NCBI RefSeq assembly: GCF_016722965.1
Contig: NZ_JAEQNB010000002.1
Coordinates: 186,001-250,000, forward strand
Reading direction: 5' to 3'
Source of the DNA: Tumebacillus amylolyticus
GTDB taxonomy: Bacteria > Bacillota > Bacilli > Tumebacillales > Tumebacillaceae
Length of the DNA: 64,000 bases
The notes beneath the pieces are model-generated. The model was not told where the DNA came from and searched no databases. It was given only the letters and a program-made list of their open reading frames with translations. Each line of letters begins with the position of its first letter. Position 1 is the stretch's first letter. This document shows positions 26,370-34,381 of the stretch, in pieces. Both the position numbers and the translations under genes were made by a program.

Positions 26370-26930
26370 CTACTTCTGCAGAGAAAACGTGTGTCGAATC
26401 GGATAGTCAGGACCCGTAGGTCCCGAGGAGACCGACTCATACAGATGCACGCCGTCCACGACCCAGCTCAATCCCGATGGGGGCGCCCCCACCGACTCCG
26501 GACGAAACTTGAGGTCGGCGCTGTACAACCGCCCGAGCGTAATGTGCGGACGGTACTCGCCGTGGTTGTGCGCTTCTACGTCAAATTCCGCCGAGAGCGC
26601 CGTCACGACGCTGTGTTGGAGACGTTGCAACGCCGACATGTCACGCCCGATGCCGCACCAGACCACTTTGGCACGCGGAAACCAACCGACGTTGCCAAGT
26701 TCCAATTCGAACGCTTGATGCGCCCGAACGGCAGGTTCGACCAAGTCAATCAGCGTCGCCACCTGTACCTCGTCGAGGTTGCCCATGAACTGCACGGTGA
26801 GATGCATCTGTTCCGGCCGGTACCAACGTTTGAGATCGAGATGCGGTTCCAGCCTTTTTTGCAACTCGATCAGTTCCGGGCCGCATACGGACGCCGGAAC
26901 CTCCACCCCGAGAAAGTAACGTCCTGCCAT
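26370..26930 (-). CDS. thpR: RNA 2',3'-cyclic phosphodiesterase ThpR
   Basis: 186 aa 2H-phosphoesterase that opens 2',3'-cyclic phosphate ends of RNA. Both HxTx motifs are present: HLTVQFMG near residue 43 and HITLGRL near 130. Start ATG at 26930 behind GGAGGAGA. It lies 28 bp after the nucleotidyltransferase gene and before the operon terminator, so it may be co-transcribed with the CDP-headgroup genes; a functional link is not obvious. Confidence 0.9.
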   Translation of the reverse strand: MAGRYFLGVEVPASVCGPELIELQKRLEPHLDLKRWYRPEQMHLTVQFMGNLDEVQVATLIDLVEPAVRAHQAFELELGNVGWFPRAKVVWCGIGRDMSALQRLQHSVVTALSAEFDVEAHNHGEYRPHITLGRLYSADLKFRPESVGAPPSGLSWVVDGVHLYESVSSGPTGPDYPIRHTFSLQK

Positions 26931-26958
26931 TCACGTCTCCTCCCTTGCAGAGAGTTTC

Positions 26959-27681
26959 TTACGCGAAAAACTTCTGTGCCCGTTCCAAGTCGTTGTGATC
27001 GTCTACTTCAACCCAACGCAGGTCGCCGACATCGACGACGCCGAGCTTCCACCCTTCACGGATCAGTTCTTGGAACGCACGCTCGTAGTATTCGTTGAGT
27101 TCGCCCTGTTCAACCAGTTGCGCGAGGTGGCGGATGATGCCCGGCACGTCCTCGGCGTTCATCTTGCAGAGGCCGATCGATTCGCCCAAGCCGCGCTCGA
27201 CGGTGATCTCCTTGCTCAGTTCCGTCACATGGCCGTTCTCATCGAGGACGAATTTCATCGCTTCTTCGTCCAGTTTCATTTGCATGTCCACCGCCAAGTG
27301 GCTCGCCGGATGAGCTGCGACGCGGGAGAGAATCTCGTTGTCGAGCAACAGGTCGCCGTCGGTGAGCACGAAACCGTCCGTCAGGAACTCCTGCGCGCAG
27401 AGCAACGTGTAGCCGTTGTTGGTCTCGTCATAGCGCTCGTTGTGAACGAGACGCACCGGCGTGCCGTGCGTTTTTTGCCATTCCTCTACGAAAGCGGCGA
27501 TTTGATCCTGCAGATAGCCCGTGATCAGAACCACTTCGGAAAAAGCGCGAGTTTCCTCGGCTCCTTCTAAAAAGCGTTGCAAAATCGACTTGCCCCCGAC
27601 TTCAACCAAGCACTTCGGCTTTGAATCGGTCAACGGACGCAGGCGAGAACCGACGCCCGCCACTAAGATTACCAGTTTCAT
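26959..27681 (-). CDS. Sugar/choline-phosphate-type nucleotidyltransferase (LicC-like)
   Basis: 240 aa. The N-terminal LVILVAGVGSRLRPLTDSKPKCLVEVGG is the nucleotide-binding G-x-G-x-R...PK signature, with LTDGDLLLD the metal-binding Asp motif. The fold and length fit LicC-type phosphocholine cytidylyltransferases and other CTP-dependent enzymes. The ATG at 27681 follows AGGAG; a GTG four codons upstream is too close to that site. It is the third gene in an operon after a CDP-alcohol phosphotransferase and a cytidylyltransferase-transaminase fusion, so it probably activates a headgroup as its CDP derivative. The substrate is unknown. Confidence 0.8.
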   Translation of the reverse strand: MKLVILVAGVGSRLRPLTDSKPKCLVEVGGKSILQRFLEGAEETRAFSEVVLITGYLQDQIAAFVEEWQKTHGTPVRLVHNERYDETNNGYTLLCAQEFLTDGFVLTDGDLLLDNEILSRVAAHPASHLAVDMQMKLDEEAMKFVLDENGHVTELSKEITVERGLGESIGLCKMNAEDVPGIIRHLAQLVEQGELNEYYERAFQELIREGWKLGVVDVGDLRWVEVDDHNDLERAQKFFA

Positions 27682-27699
27682 GATTGTCTTCACTCCTAA

Positions 27700-29538
27700 T
27701 TAACGGGTCGCGGCCACTTCGACGGCTGCGTCCTCCTGCTTGATCTGGAATCCGCGCTCCATCAGGTCGAGGAACGCCAGTACATGCTCTTCGCGAACAT
27801 GTCCGATGTTGGCGATTTGGAACGCACGACCGAGCAGCGGGCCTTTGCCGCGGTAGATGACGTAGTTGTGTTGCTTGACCCACTCGTGGAACGCTTCGAC
27901 ATCGATGCCGTCCGGGTAGTAGACCGTGGTCAGGACGCGGGACATCTGGGATTCTTCGATCGGGAACGACATGCCGAGTTTCTTCAAACGGTTGCGAATC
28001 AAGCTCGTCAAGTAGCCATAGTGCTGCATGCGCTTTTCCAGCGTATCTTGGAGCAGTTCGTCCAGCGCCGTTTCCAACGCGTAGAACAGCGAAACCGCCG
28101 GGGTGTTCGGGGTCTGGTAGTGCAAATCCTCGAACTCGTAATGGCGGTAGAGATCGAGATAGCGGGTGTGTGCTTGCTGGCCTTTGAGGGCTTGGAACGC
28201 GTTGCGCTTGCCACAGACGAACGCGAGGCCCGGAAGCGAGGCGAGGGCTTTGTTGGCAGACGCGGTGCAGAAGGTGATGTTTGCTTTTTCCACGTTCAGC
28301 GCTTCGGCTCCGATGGACGAAACGGCGTCGACGAGGAAATCGACGTTGTACGGTTTGAGCAGAGCTCCGATTTCGTTGATCGGGTTGAGCATCCCCGTGG
28401 ACGTTTCGTGGTGCACCATCATCAGCGCATCGAAGGAGCCGTTTGCGACGGTCTCTTCGATTTTTTCGAGATTCATCGGGTGGGTCCAACCGAATTCCAA
28501 AGCGGTGAAGTTCAGATCATGACAACGGGCGAGGTCGATCAAGCGGTTGCCGAACTCCCCGTTGGAGAGAATCAGCAGTTTCTTGCCCGGCCCGTAGGAG
28601 GACAGCAACGCTTCGTTCGCGGCGGTGCCGGAACCGGTGAGGATGACGTTGGTGTAGTCGTGGGTCGCGCCGTAGACTTTGTTCAGTTTGGCACGGCAGC
28701 GGGTCAAGATCTCGATGAACTCCGTCTCGCGGTGCCCGATGTCGGCGTGCAGGAGAGCCGATTTTACTTTTTTCGAGACCATGACCGGGCCCGGGCAGAG
28801 CAGGACTTGCTCGGAGACTTGCGGAGCGGGAACTTCTTCACGCTTTTCCGTAAACAAGCGAACGGCTTGCAGGTAGTCGGTTACGAAGTCGATTTCAATC
28901 CACGTGTTCTCCTCGACCGCCTGCAACGTGAAACCGTGCGAAGCAGCGAGGTCATTGAAAGCTTCCTCATAATAGCCGTCCTTGTGAAGCTCAAGCGCTG
29001 CAAAAAACGGCGCATTCGCATCCGCCGTCACATACGCAACGCCGATGAACTCGCCACGGGAGCGGTCGGAAGGAATCGTTTTGCTGAGGAAGATCTCACC
29101 GTTCTCTTCGGTGACTTTCATCTCTTCGGGAGAGGAGATCGACTTCGCTTCGAACAGCAACGTATTCTCGGTCAAACCGATCAAGGCGTCGAACACGGCG
29201 TCCTCGGCCACCACGTCGCCGTCGAGCAGGAAGAACGAGTCGTTCTGCACAAACTTGGACGCAAGCCATGTCGAGTAGGCGGTCGATGTGGTTTTGTACG
29301 AAGCGTTTTCCACGATGTTCACGAGAACTCGCGGGTTGGATGCCGCGAGATGGTCGCGGATCGCTTGGCCTTCATAGCCGATGACCACGGTAACTTCCGT
29401 GACGCCGACATGGGCCAATTGACGAATCTGGCGGGAGAGAATCGTTTCAGAACCGATCGGCAAGAGTGCCTTCGGGAGAGTTTGTGTAATCGGGGCGAGA
29501 CGTTCGCCGTCGCCGGCGGCCAAGATGACTGCTTTCAT
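27700..29538 (-). CDS. Fusion: nucleotidyltransferase (PntC-like) + 2-aminoethylphosphonate-pyruvate transaminase-like
   Basis: 612 aa two-domain protein. Residues about 1-235 are a nucleotidyltransferase (VILAAGDGERLAPITQTLPK, LLDGDVV, WIEIDFVTDY); the usual GxGTR reads GDGER. Residues about 245-600 are a class V PLP transaminase closest to PhnW: LLCPGPVMVSKKVKSAL, ILTGSGTAANEA, VDAVSSIGAE and the PLP lysine in SANKALASLPG. Known PntC enzymes activate 2-aminoethylphosphonate (AEP) with CTP and are sometimes fused to an AEP transaminase. Together the halves could make AEP and convert it to CMP-AEP. No PEP mutase or phosphonopyruvate decarboxylase is in the window, so the substrate is inferred. 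Confidence 0.85.
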   Translation of the reverse strand: MKAVILAAGDGERLAPITQTLPKALLPIGSETILSRQIRQLAHVGVTEVTVVIGYEGQAIRDHLAASNPRVLVNIVENASYKTTSTAYSTWLASKFVQNDSFFLLDGDVVAEDAVFDALIGLTENTLLFEAKSISSPEEMKVTEENGEIFLSKTIPSDRSRGEFIGVAYVTADANAPFFAALELHKDGYYEEAFNDLAASHGFTLQAVEENTWIEIDFVTDYLQAVRLFTEKREEVPAPQVSEQVLLCPGPVMVSKKVKSALLHADIGHRETEFIEILTRCRAKLNKVYGATHDYTNVILTGSGTAANEALLSSYGPGKKLLILSNGEFGNRLIDLARCHDLNFTALEFGWTHPMNLEKIEETVANGSFDALMMVHHETSTGMLNPINEIGALLKPYNVDFLVDAVSSIGAEALNVEKANITFCTASANKALASLPGLAFVCGKRNAFQALKGQQAHTRYLDLYRHYEFEDLHYQTPNTPAVSLFYALETALDELLQDTLEKRMQHYGYLTSLIRNRLKKLGMSFPIEESQMSRVLTTVYYPDGIDVEAFHEWVKQHNYVIYRGKGPLLGRAFQIANIGHVREEHVLAFLDLMERGFQIKQEDAAVEVAATR

Positions 29539-29548
29539 GCCCGAGACC

Positions 29549-30259
29549 TCATTTCATTGAAAAATAATGTTTCCATGCTTTCAGCGGTTTGTAGATCGCA
29601 AACAAAGCGGAGATCGCCACGATGCCGACCAGCGTCCAGTACGCGCCGAGAATCGCAGCCGCGAGGACGACGAACGCGTATTGCTCGTCAATGGAGAAGT
29701 CGATGACGAATTTGCGACGACCGGCGGTCGGACGTCCGAGTGCCGGACCGGCAGAAGCTGCGGCTTGTTGTTCAGCCTGGGATTGCGGGATGGCACGGTT
29801 CATTTGACCGTAGTACTCCAAGAGGAACAGGAAGAACAAAGCTCCAAGCGCCCACAGATAGACGGTCGTATCGCCGCCGTGCGTGCGCGAGTAGCCCAGA
29901 GCAAGCGTCGTGACAAAAGCGAACTCCTTGATTCGGTCGCACATCTGGTCGAGCCAACCGCCAAACGGACTCATCTTGCCGGTGAAACGGGCGAGTTGTC
30001 CGTCGCACCAGTCGAGGACATAGGACACGTAGAGAATCAACGCGCCGAGGATCAGCGCCAGGGTGGAGCCTTGGTAGAAGAACCCGCAGGCCCCGAGGCC
30101 GAGAACGAGCGAGATCAACGTCATGTGATTGGGATGCAAGCCCATGCGGGCCGCGACGTCGGTGACCGGAATCGACAGCCAGGTGTAACACTTTCCTAAG
30201 TAGTAGTTGCTGTACTTCGTGACCGACTCGATCTGTCGGTATCTGTCCTGCAAACTCAT
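29549..30259 (-). CDS. CDP-alcohol phosphatidyltransferase family protein
   Basis: 236 aa membrane enzyme, about six helices. The family signature is complete: DWCDGQLARFTGKMSPFGG followed by WLDQMCD, i.e. DG-x2-AR-x8-G-x3-D-x3-D, which binds the metal ions and the CDP substrate. It transfers a phospho-alcohol group from a CDP-activated donor to an acceptor alcohol. First gene of the operon, 10 bp before the cytidylyltransferase-transaminase fusion, which could supply its CDP (or CMP-phosphonate) donor. Lipid or glycan acceptor is not decided by sequence. The loop at about residues 155-175 is Ala/Gln-rich. Confidence 0.88.
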   Translation of the reverse strand: MSLQDRYRQIESVTKYSNYYLGKCYTWLSIPVTDVAARMGLHPNHMTLISLVLGLGACGFFYQGSTLALILGALILYVSYVLDWCDGQLARFTGKMSPFGGWLDQMCDRIKEFAFVTTLALGYSRTHGGDTTVYLWALGALFFLFLLEYYGQMNRAIPQSQAEQQAAASAGPALGRPTAGRRKFVIDFSIDEQYAFVVLAAAILGAYWTLVGIVAISALFAIYKPLKAWKHYFSMK

Positions 30260-30426
30260 GTGAATGCCATCCCCCTGTTATTTCAAAAGTCTTGCAGATT
30301 TTTTACAAGAAAAGACTTGTTTTTAGTAGATTCCACACTCAAGCATACATCCAAACGAGGGCAAAAACAACAACAAAAGCTTGGCATCTCACGACCGAAA
30401 AAACCATTTCTTCCGAGCCGATATCG

Positions 30427-30468
30427 AAAAAAATAAGCCGACCCCCTCGTCGAGGGATCGACTTATTT
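30427..30468 (-). terminator. Terminator of the fRMsr gene
   Basis: AATAAGTCGA-type arms (AATAAG..CTTATT) with an inner CCCTCG/GGGGG stem, followed by seven T in the minus direction. The gap 30260-30485 otherwise shows nothing I recognise. Confidence 0.8.
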
Positions 30469-30485
30469 ATTTCCTACGCAATATA

Positions 30486-30980
30486 TTAAAACTTGCTCCA
30501 GTCCACATGCTTGTTCAAAATCGAAACGAACGTCTCCAGACCTTTGCGGTCTTCGTCGTCGAAGCGTTCGGCAACCGGAGCGTCGATGTCGAGGACCCCG
30601 ATCAGGCGGTCGCCGTCGAGAATCGGGACGACGATTTCCGAACGAGAGGCCGCGTCGCAGGCGATGTGTCCGGGGAATGCATGCACATCCGGCACCACGA
30701 TGGTCTCACGGTTGGTAGCACTCGTGCCGCAGACGCCCTTGCCAAGCGGGATGCGCACACAAGCCGGTTTGCCCATGAACGGGCCGAGGATCAGTTGCTC
30801 CTCGCGATAGAGGTAGAAGCCCGACCAGTTGATAGTCTCCAATTGCAAGTACAAAAGACTCGCTGCGTTCGCCAGATTCGCGATCCAATCCGGCTCGCCT
30901 TCGAGCAGATGATCCAATTGCGAATTCAGTTCTTGATAAAAGGCGACTTTGTCACCTGAAATTTTCGTCGTTTCAAACAT
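30486..30980 (-). CDS. Free methionine-(R)-sulfoxide reductase (GAF domain, YtsP/MsrC type)
   Basis: 164 aa single GAF domain. It reduces free methionine-R-sulfoxide with thioredoxin. The family's Cys pattern is visible: GKPACVRIPLGKGVCGTSA and FPGHIACD, then SEIVVPI and GVLDIDAP. The ATG at 30980 (MFETTKIS) is preferred because AGGAG lies 11 bases upstream; the GTG at 30992 overlaps it. Transcribed alone, divergent from tcdA. Confidence 0.88.
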   Translation of the reverse strand: MFETTKISGDKVAFYQELNSQLDHLLEGEPDWIANLANAASLLYLQLETINWSGFYLYREEQLILGPFMGKPACVRIPLGKGVCGTSATNRETIVVPDVHAFPGHIACDAASRSEIVVPILDGDRLIGVLDIDAPVAERFDDEDRKGLETFVSILNKHVDWSKF

Positions 30981-31135
30981 GGATGAATCCACTCCTCTCC
31001 ATCATCTCAAACTGTCCCCCATTGTATCACAATTTGCCAATCCGAAAAACTTGATCGCTTTAATGGTGGATTGAATTATGTTATGATTCTTGGAGATTCT
31101 AGAGATATTATCAGCTAAAGGGGTTTCGAACCAAT

Positions 31136-31891
31136 ATGGCTTTGCATCGGTATTCTCGTACGGAATTGGTCATCGGGCCGGAGGGTCTGGAGAAGTTGAA
31201 AGGCAGTACCGTCGTCGTGCTCGGCATGGGCGGCGTCGGGTCGTACACCGTCGAAGCACTCGCCCGTTGCGGCGTGGGTCGTCTGGTGCTTGTGGACAAG
31301 GACGACGTGGACATCACCAACATCAACCGCCAGATTCCCGCGCTGACGCACACCGTCGGCTTGGACAAAGTGGACGTCATGATGGAGCGCGTCAAACAGA
31401 TCGACCCGGAGATCGACGTGGTTCCGCTCAAAATGTTCTATCTGGAAGAGTCGAAGGACTCGATTTTTGCATACGAACCGGATTACGTGGTCGATGCGAT
31501 CGACACGATCTCGGCGAAGATCCTCGCTATCGTCGAATGCCACAAACGCGGCATCCCGATCGTCTCTTCGATGGGCGCCGCGAACAAGATCGACCCGACG
31601 CAATTCCGCGTCATGGACATCTCCAAGACCAAGATCGACCCCATCGCCAAGATCATCCGCCGCAAGTTGAAAGACTACGGCATCTACAAGGGCGTCAAAG
31701 TCGTCTGCTCTCTGGAAAACCCGCGCAAACCGCGCGAGGACGTCACCGACCAGATCGTCCCGCAAGCGGTCAAAGAGGGCGAAGCTCCGCGCAAAGCGAA
31801 GAACCCGCCCGCTTCGATCGCCTTCGTGCCGCCGGTCGCCGGCCTCACGCTCTCCTACGTCGTCGTCACAGACCTCGTCGGCATCAAGTAA
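31136..31891 (+). CDS. tcdA: tRNA threonylcarbamoyladenosine dehydratase TcdA
   Basis: 251 aa ThiF/E1-like enzyme that cyclises t6A37 to ct6A in tRNAs using ATP. VVVLGMGGVGSYTVEALAR is the nucleotide-binding loop, DKDDVDITNINRQ the E1 Asp/Arg region, and VVDAIDTISAK and VSSMGAANKIDPT match the CsdL/TcdA branch rather than ThiF or MoeB, as does the PR..P insertion near residue 195. The ATG at 31136 follows AAAGGGG at long spacing. Ends at a strong terminator, followed by a cluster of DnaA-box-like sites. Confidence 0.93.
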   Translation: MALHRYSRTELVIGPEGLEKLKGSTVVVLGMGGVGSYTVEALARCGVGRLVLVDKDDVDITNINRQIPALTHTVGLDKVDVMMERVKQIDPEIDVVPLKMFYLEESKDSIFAYEPDYVVDAIDTISAKILAIVECHKRGIPIVSSMGAANKIDPTQFRVMDISKTKIDPIAKIIRRKLKDYGIYKGVKVVCSLENPRKPREDVTDQIVPQAVKEGEAPRKAKNPPASIAFVPPVAGLTLSYVVVTDLVGIK

Positions 31892-31906
31892 ACGCAACAC
31901 ATAAGC

Positions 31907-31946
31907 AAAAAAGGAACGCAGCCTCGTGGCAAGCGTTCCTTTTTTA
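31907..31946 (+). terminator. Terminator of tcdA
   Basis: AAAGGAACGC pairs with GCGTTCCTTT and continues into T. Confidence 0.9.
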
Positions 31947-31949
31947 CGT

Positions 31950-32022
31950 TTATCAACAGACTTTTACGTTTATACACAGATTTTATCCACATTATCCACA
32001 GACGTTATCAACAATATCCACA
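31950..32022 (+). other. Cluster of six DnaA-box-like 9-mers
   Basis: Six same-orientation sites occur in 73 bp: TTATCAACA (31950), TTATACACA (31970), TTATCCACA (31983), TTATCCACA (31992), TTATCAACA (32005) and ATATCCACA (32014). Two match the DnaA box TTATCCACA exactly and a third fits TTATNCACA; the others differ by one base. Spacings are 20, 13, 9, 13 and 9 bp. The first two lie in a roughly 20-bp direct repeat (TTTTACGTTTAT..ACAGA). The cluster fills the gap between convergent tcdA and the 149-aa gene. No dnaA or dnaN is nearby. Confidence 0.75.
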
Positions 32023-32028
32023 GGTTGA

Positions 32029-32478
32029 TTATTCATATCGTTTGTCATGATACAGCACATACCCGACCGGATGGTGCGTGAAATGCAACACCGGGTCGCC
32101 GGGGTTGTCCGGAGTGGCGTAGGCATGATTTTTGTCGATGTACTCCCCTTGCATCTCAATCGGTTGTCCCTCTTCCAGTCCGACAATCCGCTGCTTGAGC
32201 CCGAGGTTGTCCCCAAAGCGCACCGCGCAGAACGCTTCCGGCAACACGAGGGATTTGTCTGCGCCCTTGATCGTGACCACTTCGATGTGGTCGATCAAGA
32301 AGTGCATGTGTCCGACGTGACCGTCCAACTTGTCCGGTTCAACCCGTTTGACCACCGCTTTGACATGCACGAGCGGTCCCTTCAACGAAAGCGCGTACTT
32401 GTGGTGCGGCAATTCGCAGTTCGCAAGCGTGTGCCCGAAGATCGGGTGGCGAAGCACTTGTTGTTGGTCTTGGGACAT
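32029..32478 (-). CDS. Hypothetical protein, DUF3465-like OB-fold
   Basis: 149 aa from the ATG at 32478 (GGAGGTG upstream). The pattern of a beta-rich core, GQPIEMQGEYI and a His/Thr region LHFTHHPVGYVLYHDKRYE resembles DUF3465 proteins, which are small OB-like domains of unknown role. The central part HVGHMHFLIDHIEV has several His residues. No signal peptide. The assignment is from remembered pattern only and could be wrong. Confidence 0.6.
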   Translation of the reverse strand: MSQDQQQVLRHPIFGHTLANCELPHHKYALSLKGPLVHVKAVVKRVEPDKLDGHVGHMHFLIDHIEVVTIKGADKSLVLPEAFCAVRFGDNLGLKQRIVGLEEGQPIEMQGEYIDKNHAYATPDNPGDPVLHFTHHPVGYVLYHDKRYE

Positions 32479-32555
32479 GAGAGACACCTCCGATAGGGTT
32501 TGGGTCACTGCATACTTTTATTATAAGTCATAATTTTCAAAAATAATAGATAGTA

Positions 32556-32588
32556 AAAAAGAAAACCCCGGCTCAATAAGCCCGGGGT
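32556..32588 (-). terminator. Terminator overlapping the stop of the 92-aa membrane protein gene
   Basis: CCCCGGGC and GCCGGGG arms, followed by TTTTC and six T in the minus direction. The stop codon at 32573 lies in the loop. Confidence 0.8.
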
Positions 32589-32851
32589 GTTTTGATACGC
32601 TTCGAGCGAAACAGGGTCAAACCGGCAAAAGCGAGGAACAACAGCGTCTGCACTTCATGCAGTTCCGTCTGATAGGCCAACGTGGATGTAATATCGGTCA
32701 CCGCCAACGAGAGAAACAAAACGCCTCCCCAGAAGTAGGTGGACCGCATCCCCTCCTCCTGTCGTTTGTAAAAAGCAAACTTGACCAAGACCATCAACGC
32801 TGCAAATACGAACACACCGATCATCAGTCCGTTAAACAGAATCATAGACAT
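32573..32851 (-). CDS. Small three-helix membrane protein of unknown function
   Basis: 92 aa with hydrophobic stretches at about 4-24, 38-58 and 66-82 and short charged loops (YKRQEEG, FRSKRIKT). AAGGTG lies upstream of the ATG. Not recognised. It is a single gene with a terminator through its stop codon. The 130-bp gap upstream shows no clear feature. Confidence 0.65.
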   Translation of the reverse strand: MSMILFNGLMIGVFVFAALMVLVKFAFYKRQEEGMRSTYFWGGVLFLSLAVTDITSTLAYQTELHEVQTLLFLAFAGLTLFRSKRIKTPRAY

Positions 32852-32981
32852 GTGGACTCACACCTTTCTCACGAGACTTGTTACTAAGTTAGACGATTGA
32901 ACTTGCAAATGGTTTCATAGATTCTGCGTATTTTTGATAGAAGTTCGAATACTGTGAAAGATTTGTGACCGTCCTGCCACC

Positions 32982-34268
32982 TTATGCCATTTCAACCCGG
33001 TTGCGACCGTTTGCTTTGGCACGATAGAGCGCGAGGTCCGCTTTTTCAAACAGGGTGAGAGCGGAGTCTCCCGCCCGGTACTCGGCCACGCCAAACGACG
33101 CCGTGATGCGGTACGATCCGAGCGACTCTCTTTCGATCACGGAGCGCAGGTATTCCGTCTGTTCCAGGCAATTTGCCCTCTCCAAATGAGGGATCAAGAT
33201 GGCAAACTCCTCACCGCCGTAGCGGGCCAGCATGTCCAAGGGCAACAGGTTGTCTGTGAGCACCTGCGCGACATGGCGCAGGACGACGTCGCCTTCGAGA
33301 TGGCCATAATTATCATTGAACGCCTTAAAATTATCGATATCCAATAAAACAAGGGCGAACGTTCCTCCCCCCTGCTTCGCTTGCTGCACGAGGTCCTCCA
33401 GCCTCGCATCATACGAGCGGCGGTTCGGCACCCCGGTCAACCCGTCGATGTCGGCGAGACGTTGCGTTTGCTGGAAGCGCTCCTTGAGTTCTTGGCGCAT
33501 GAGGTCGACGCCTTGGATCAGTGCGCTCAGTTCGTTGACTCCGTCCGCGATTGGCACCGGCACATCAAAATTGCGGTTGGCGTACTCGCGAACGCCGCGT
33601 TCCAATTCTACAATCGGTCGGACGATTTTGCGGAACTTATGGTTGACGCAGAACAAAGCAACCAGTGCGATCAGCACCGAGATGACGGCGATCACAATCC
33701 AAATCGTATCGACCTGTCGCTCCAACTGGGAGTTGATGAGCGTTTTCACCGTTTCGATACGCATCATCGCGTCACGCGATGCTTCCCGAAACGAGTCGAA
33801 CGCTTCCTTGCCCGCTTGAAAATCCTCTCTCGACAGGTCTTCTCCCATGCGTCTGGCTTGCACAACCGGTTCGCCGTAGAGATTGTGCCACAGGGTGCCC
33901 GCTTCAATCATCCGCTGAATCGGTTCGCGCAAGTCCGGATAGTCGCGCAGGGACTGATTCAACACCTCCGACTTCTGGTCAAAAGTCCGTGTCCCCACGA
34001 CATACGGTTCTAAAAAAGAAGACTCGCCCGTCAACGCAAATCCGCGTTGCCCTGTCTCTTGGTCGATCATCGCTTCTTTGAGCGACTCCACATTCTGGTC
34101 CAAGAGGTTCAGTTGACGAACTGCGCTGTAGGAATCATCAAATTGCAAATCCTCATAGGAAAAGCATCCGACCATGAAGAGAGCAAACACGATGCCAATC
34201 GCGATCATGTTGGCCTTCAGCTGGCTGCCCAGTTTCGTCTGTTGTCGATTCAAGAATCGGCCGAACAT
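32982..34268 (-). CDS. Membrane diguanylate cyclase (CHASE3-HAMP-GGDEF)
   Basis: 428 aa. Helix 1 (about 18-38), CHASE3 sensor with IDQETGQRGFALTGESSFLEPY, helix 2 (about 187-207), HAMP-like linker, then GGDEF domain: DGLTGVPNRRSYD, LLDIDNFKAFNDNYGH and the active loop RYGGEEF. The active site is intact, so c-di-GMP synthesis is expected. The RxxD inhibitory site is not seen upstream of RYGGEEF (LPLD in place), suggesting weak product inhibition. The sensor is related to those of the two chemoreceptors at 22.6-26.2 kb. Confidence 0.92.
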   Translation of the reverse strand: MFGRFLNRQQTKLGSQLKANMIAIGIVFALFMVGCFSYEDLQFDDSYSAVRQLNLLDQNVESLKEAMIDQETGQRGFALTGESSFLEPYVVGTRTFDQKSEVLNQSLRDYPDLREPIQRMIEAGTLWHNLYGEPVVQARRMGEDLSREDFQAGKEAFDSFREASRDAMMRIETVKTLINSQLERQVDTIWIVIAVISVLIALVALFCVNHKFRKIVRPIVELERGVREYANRNFDVPVPIADGVNELSALIQGVDLMRQELKERFQQTQRLADIDGLTGVPNRRSYDARLEDLVQQAKQGGGTFALVLLDIDNFKAFNDNYGHLEGDVVLRHVAQVLTDNLLPLDMLARYGGEEFAILIPHLERANCLEQTEYLRSVIERESLGSYRITASFGVAEYRAGDSALTLFEKADLALYRAKANGRNRVEMA

Positions 34269-34339
34269 GACACCCCTCCATGTACACCAATATTTAATGA
34301 CTTCATTCTACATGTATCGCCAAAGTCCTTGTATGACAA

Positions 34340-34380
34340 AAAAAGGAACTGTACGCGCTGTGGCGTACAGTTCCTTTTTT
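34340..34380. terminator. Terminator of the Ig-repeat surface protein gene
   Basis: AGGAACTGTACGC pairs with GCGTACAGTTCCT, flanked by A and T runs. Confidence 0.9.
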
Positions 34381-34381
34381 C

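Noticed and set aside
27784-29706. 640-codon plus-strand ORF opposite the cytidylyltransferase-transaminase fusion
   Set aside because: Antisense shadow; the minus strand has unmistakable PLP and nucleotidyltransferase motifs.
31950-32022. Calling the DnaA-box cluster the chromosomal origin
   Set aside because: No dnaA, dnaN, rpmH or AT-rich unwinding element is nearby, and the space is only about 80 bp between convergent genes.
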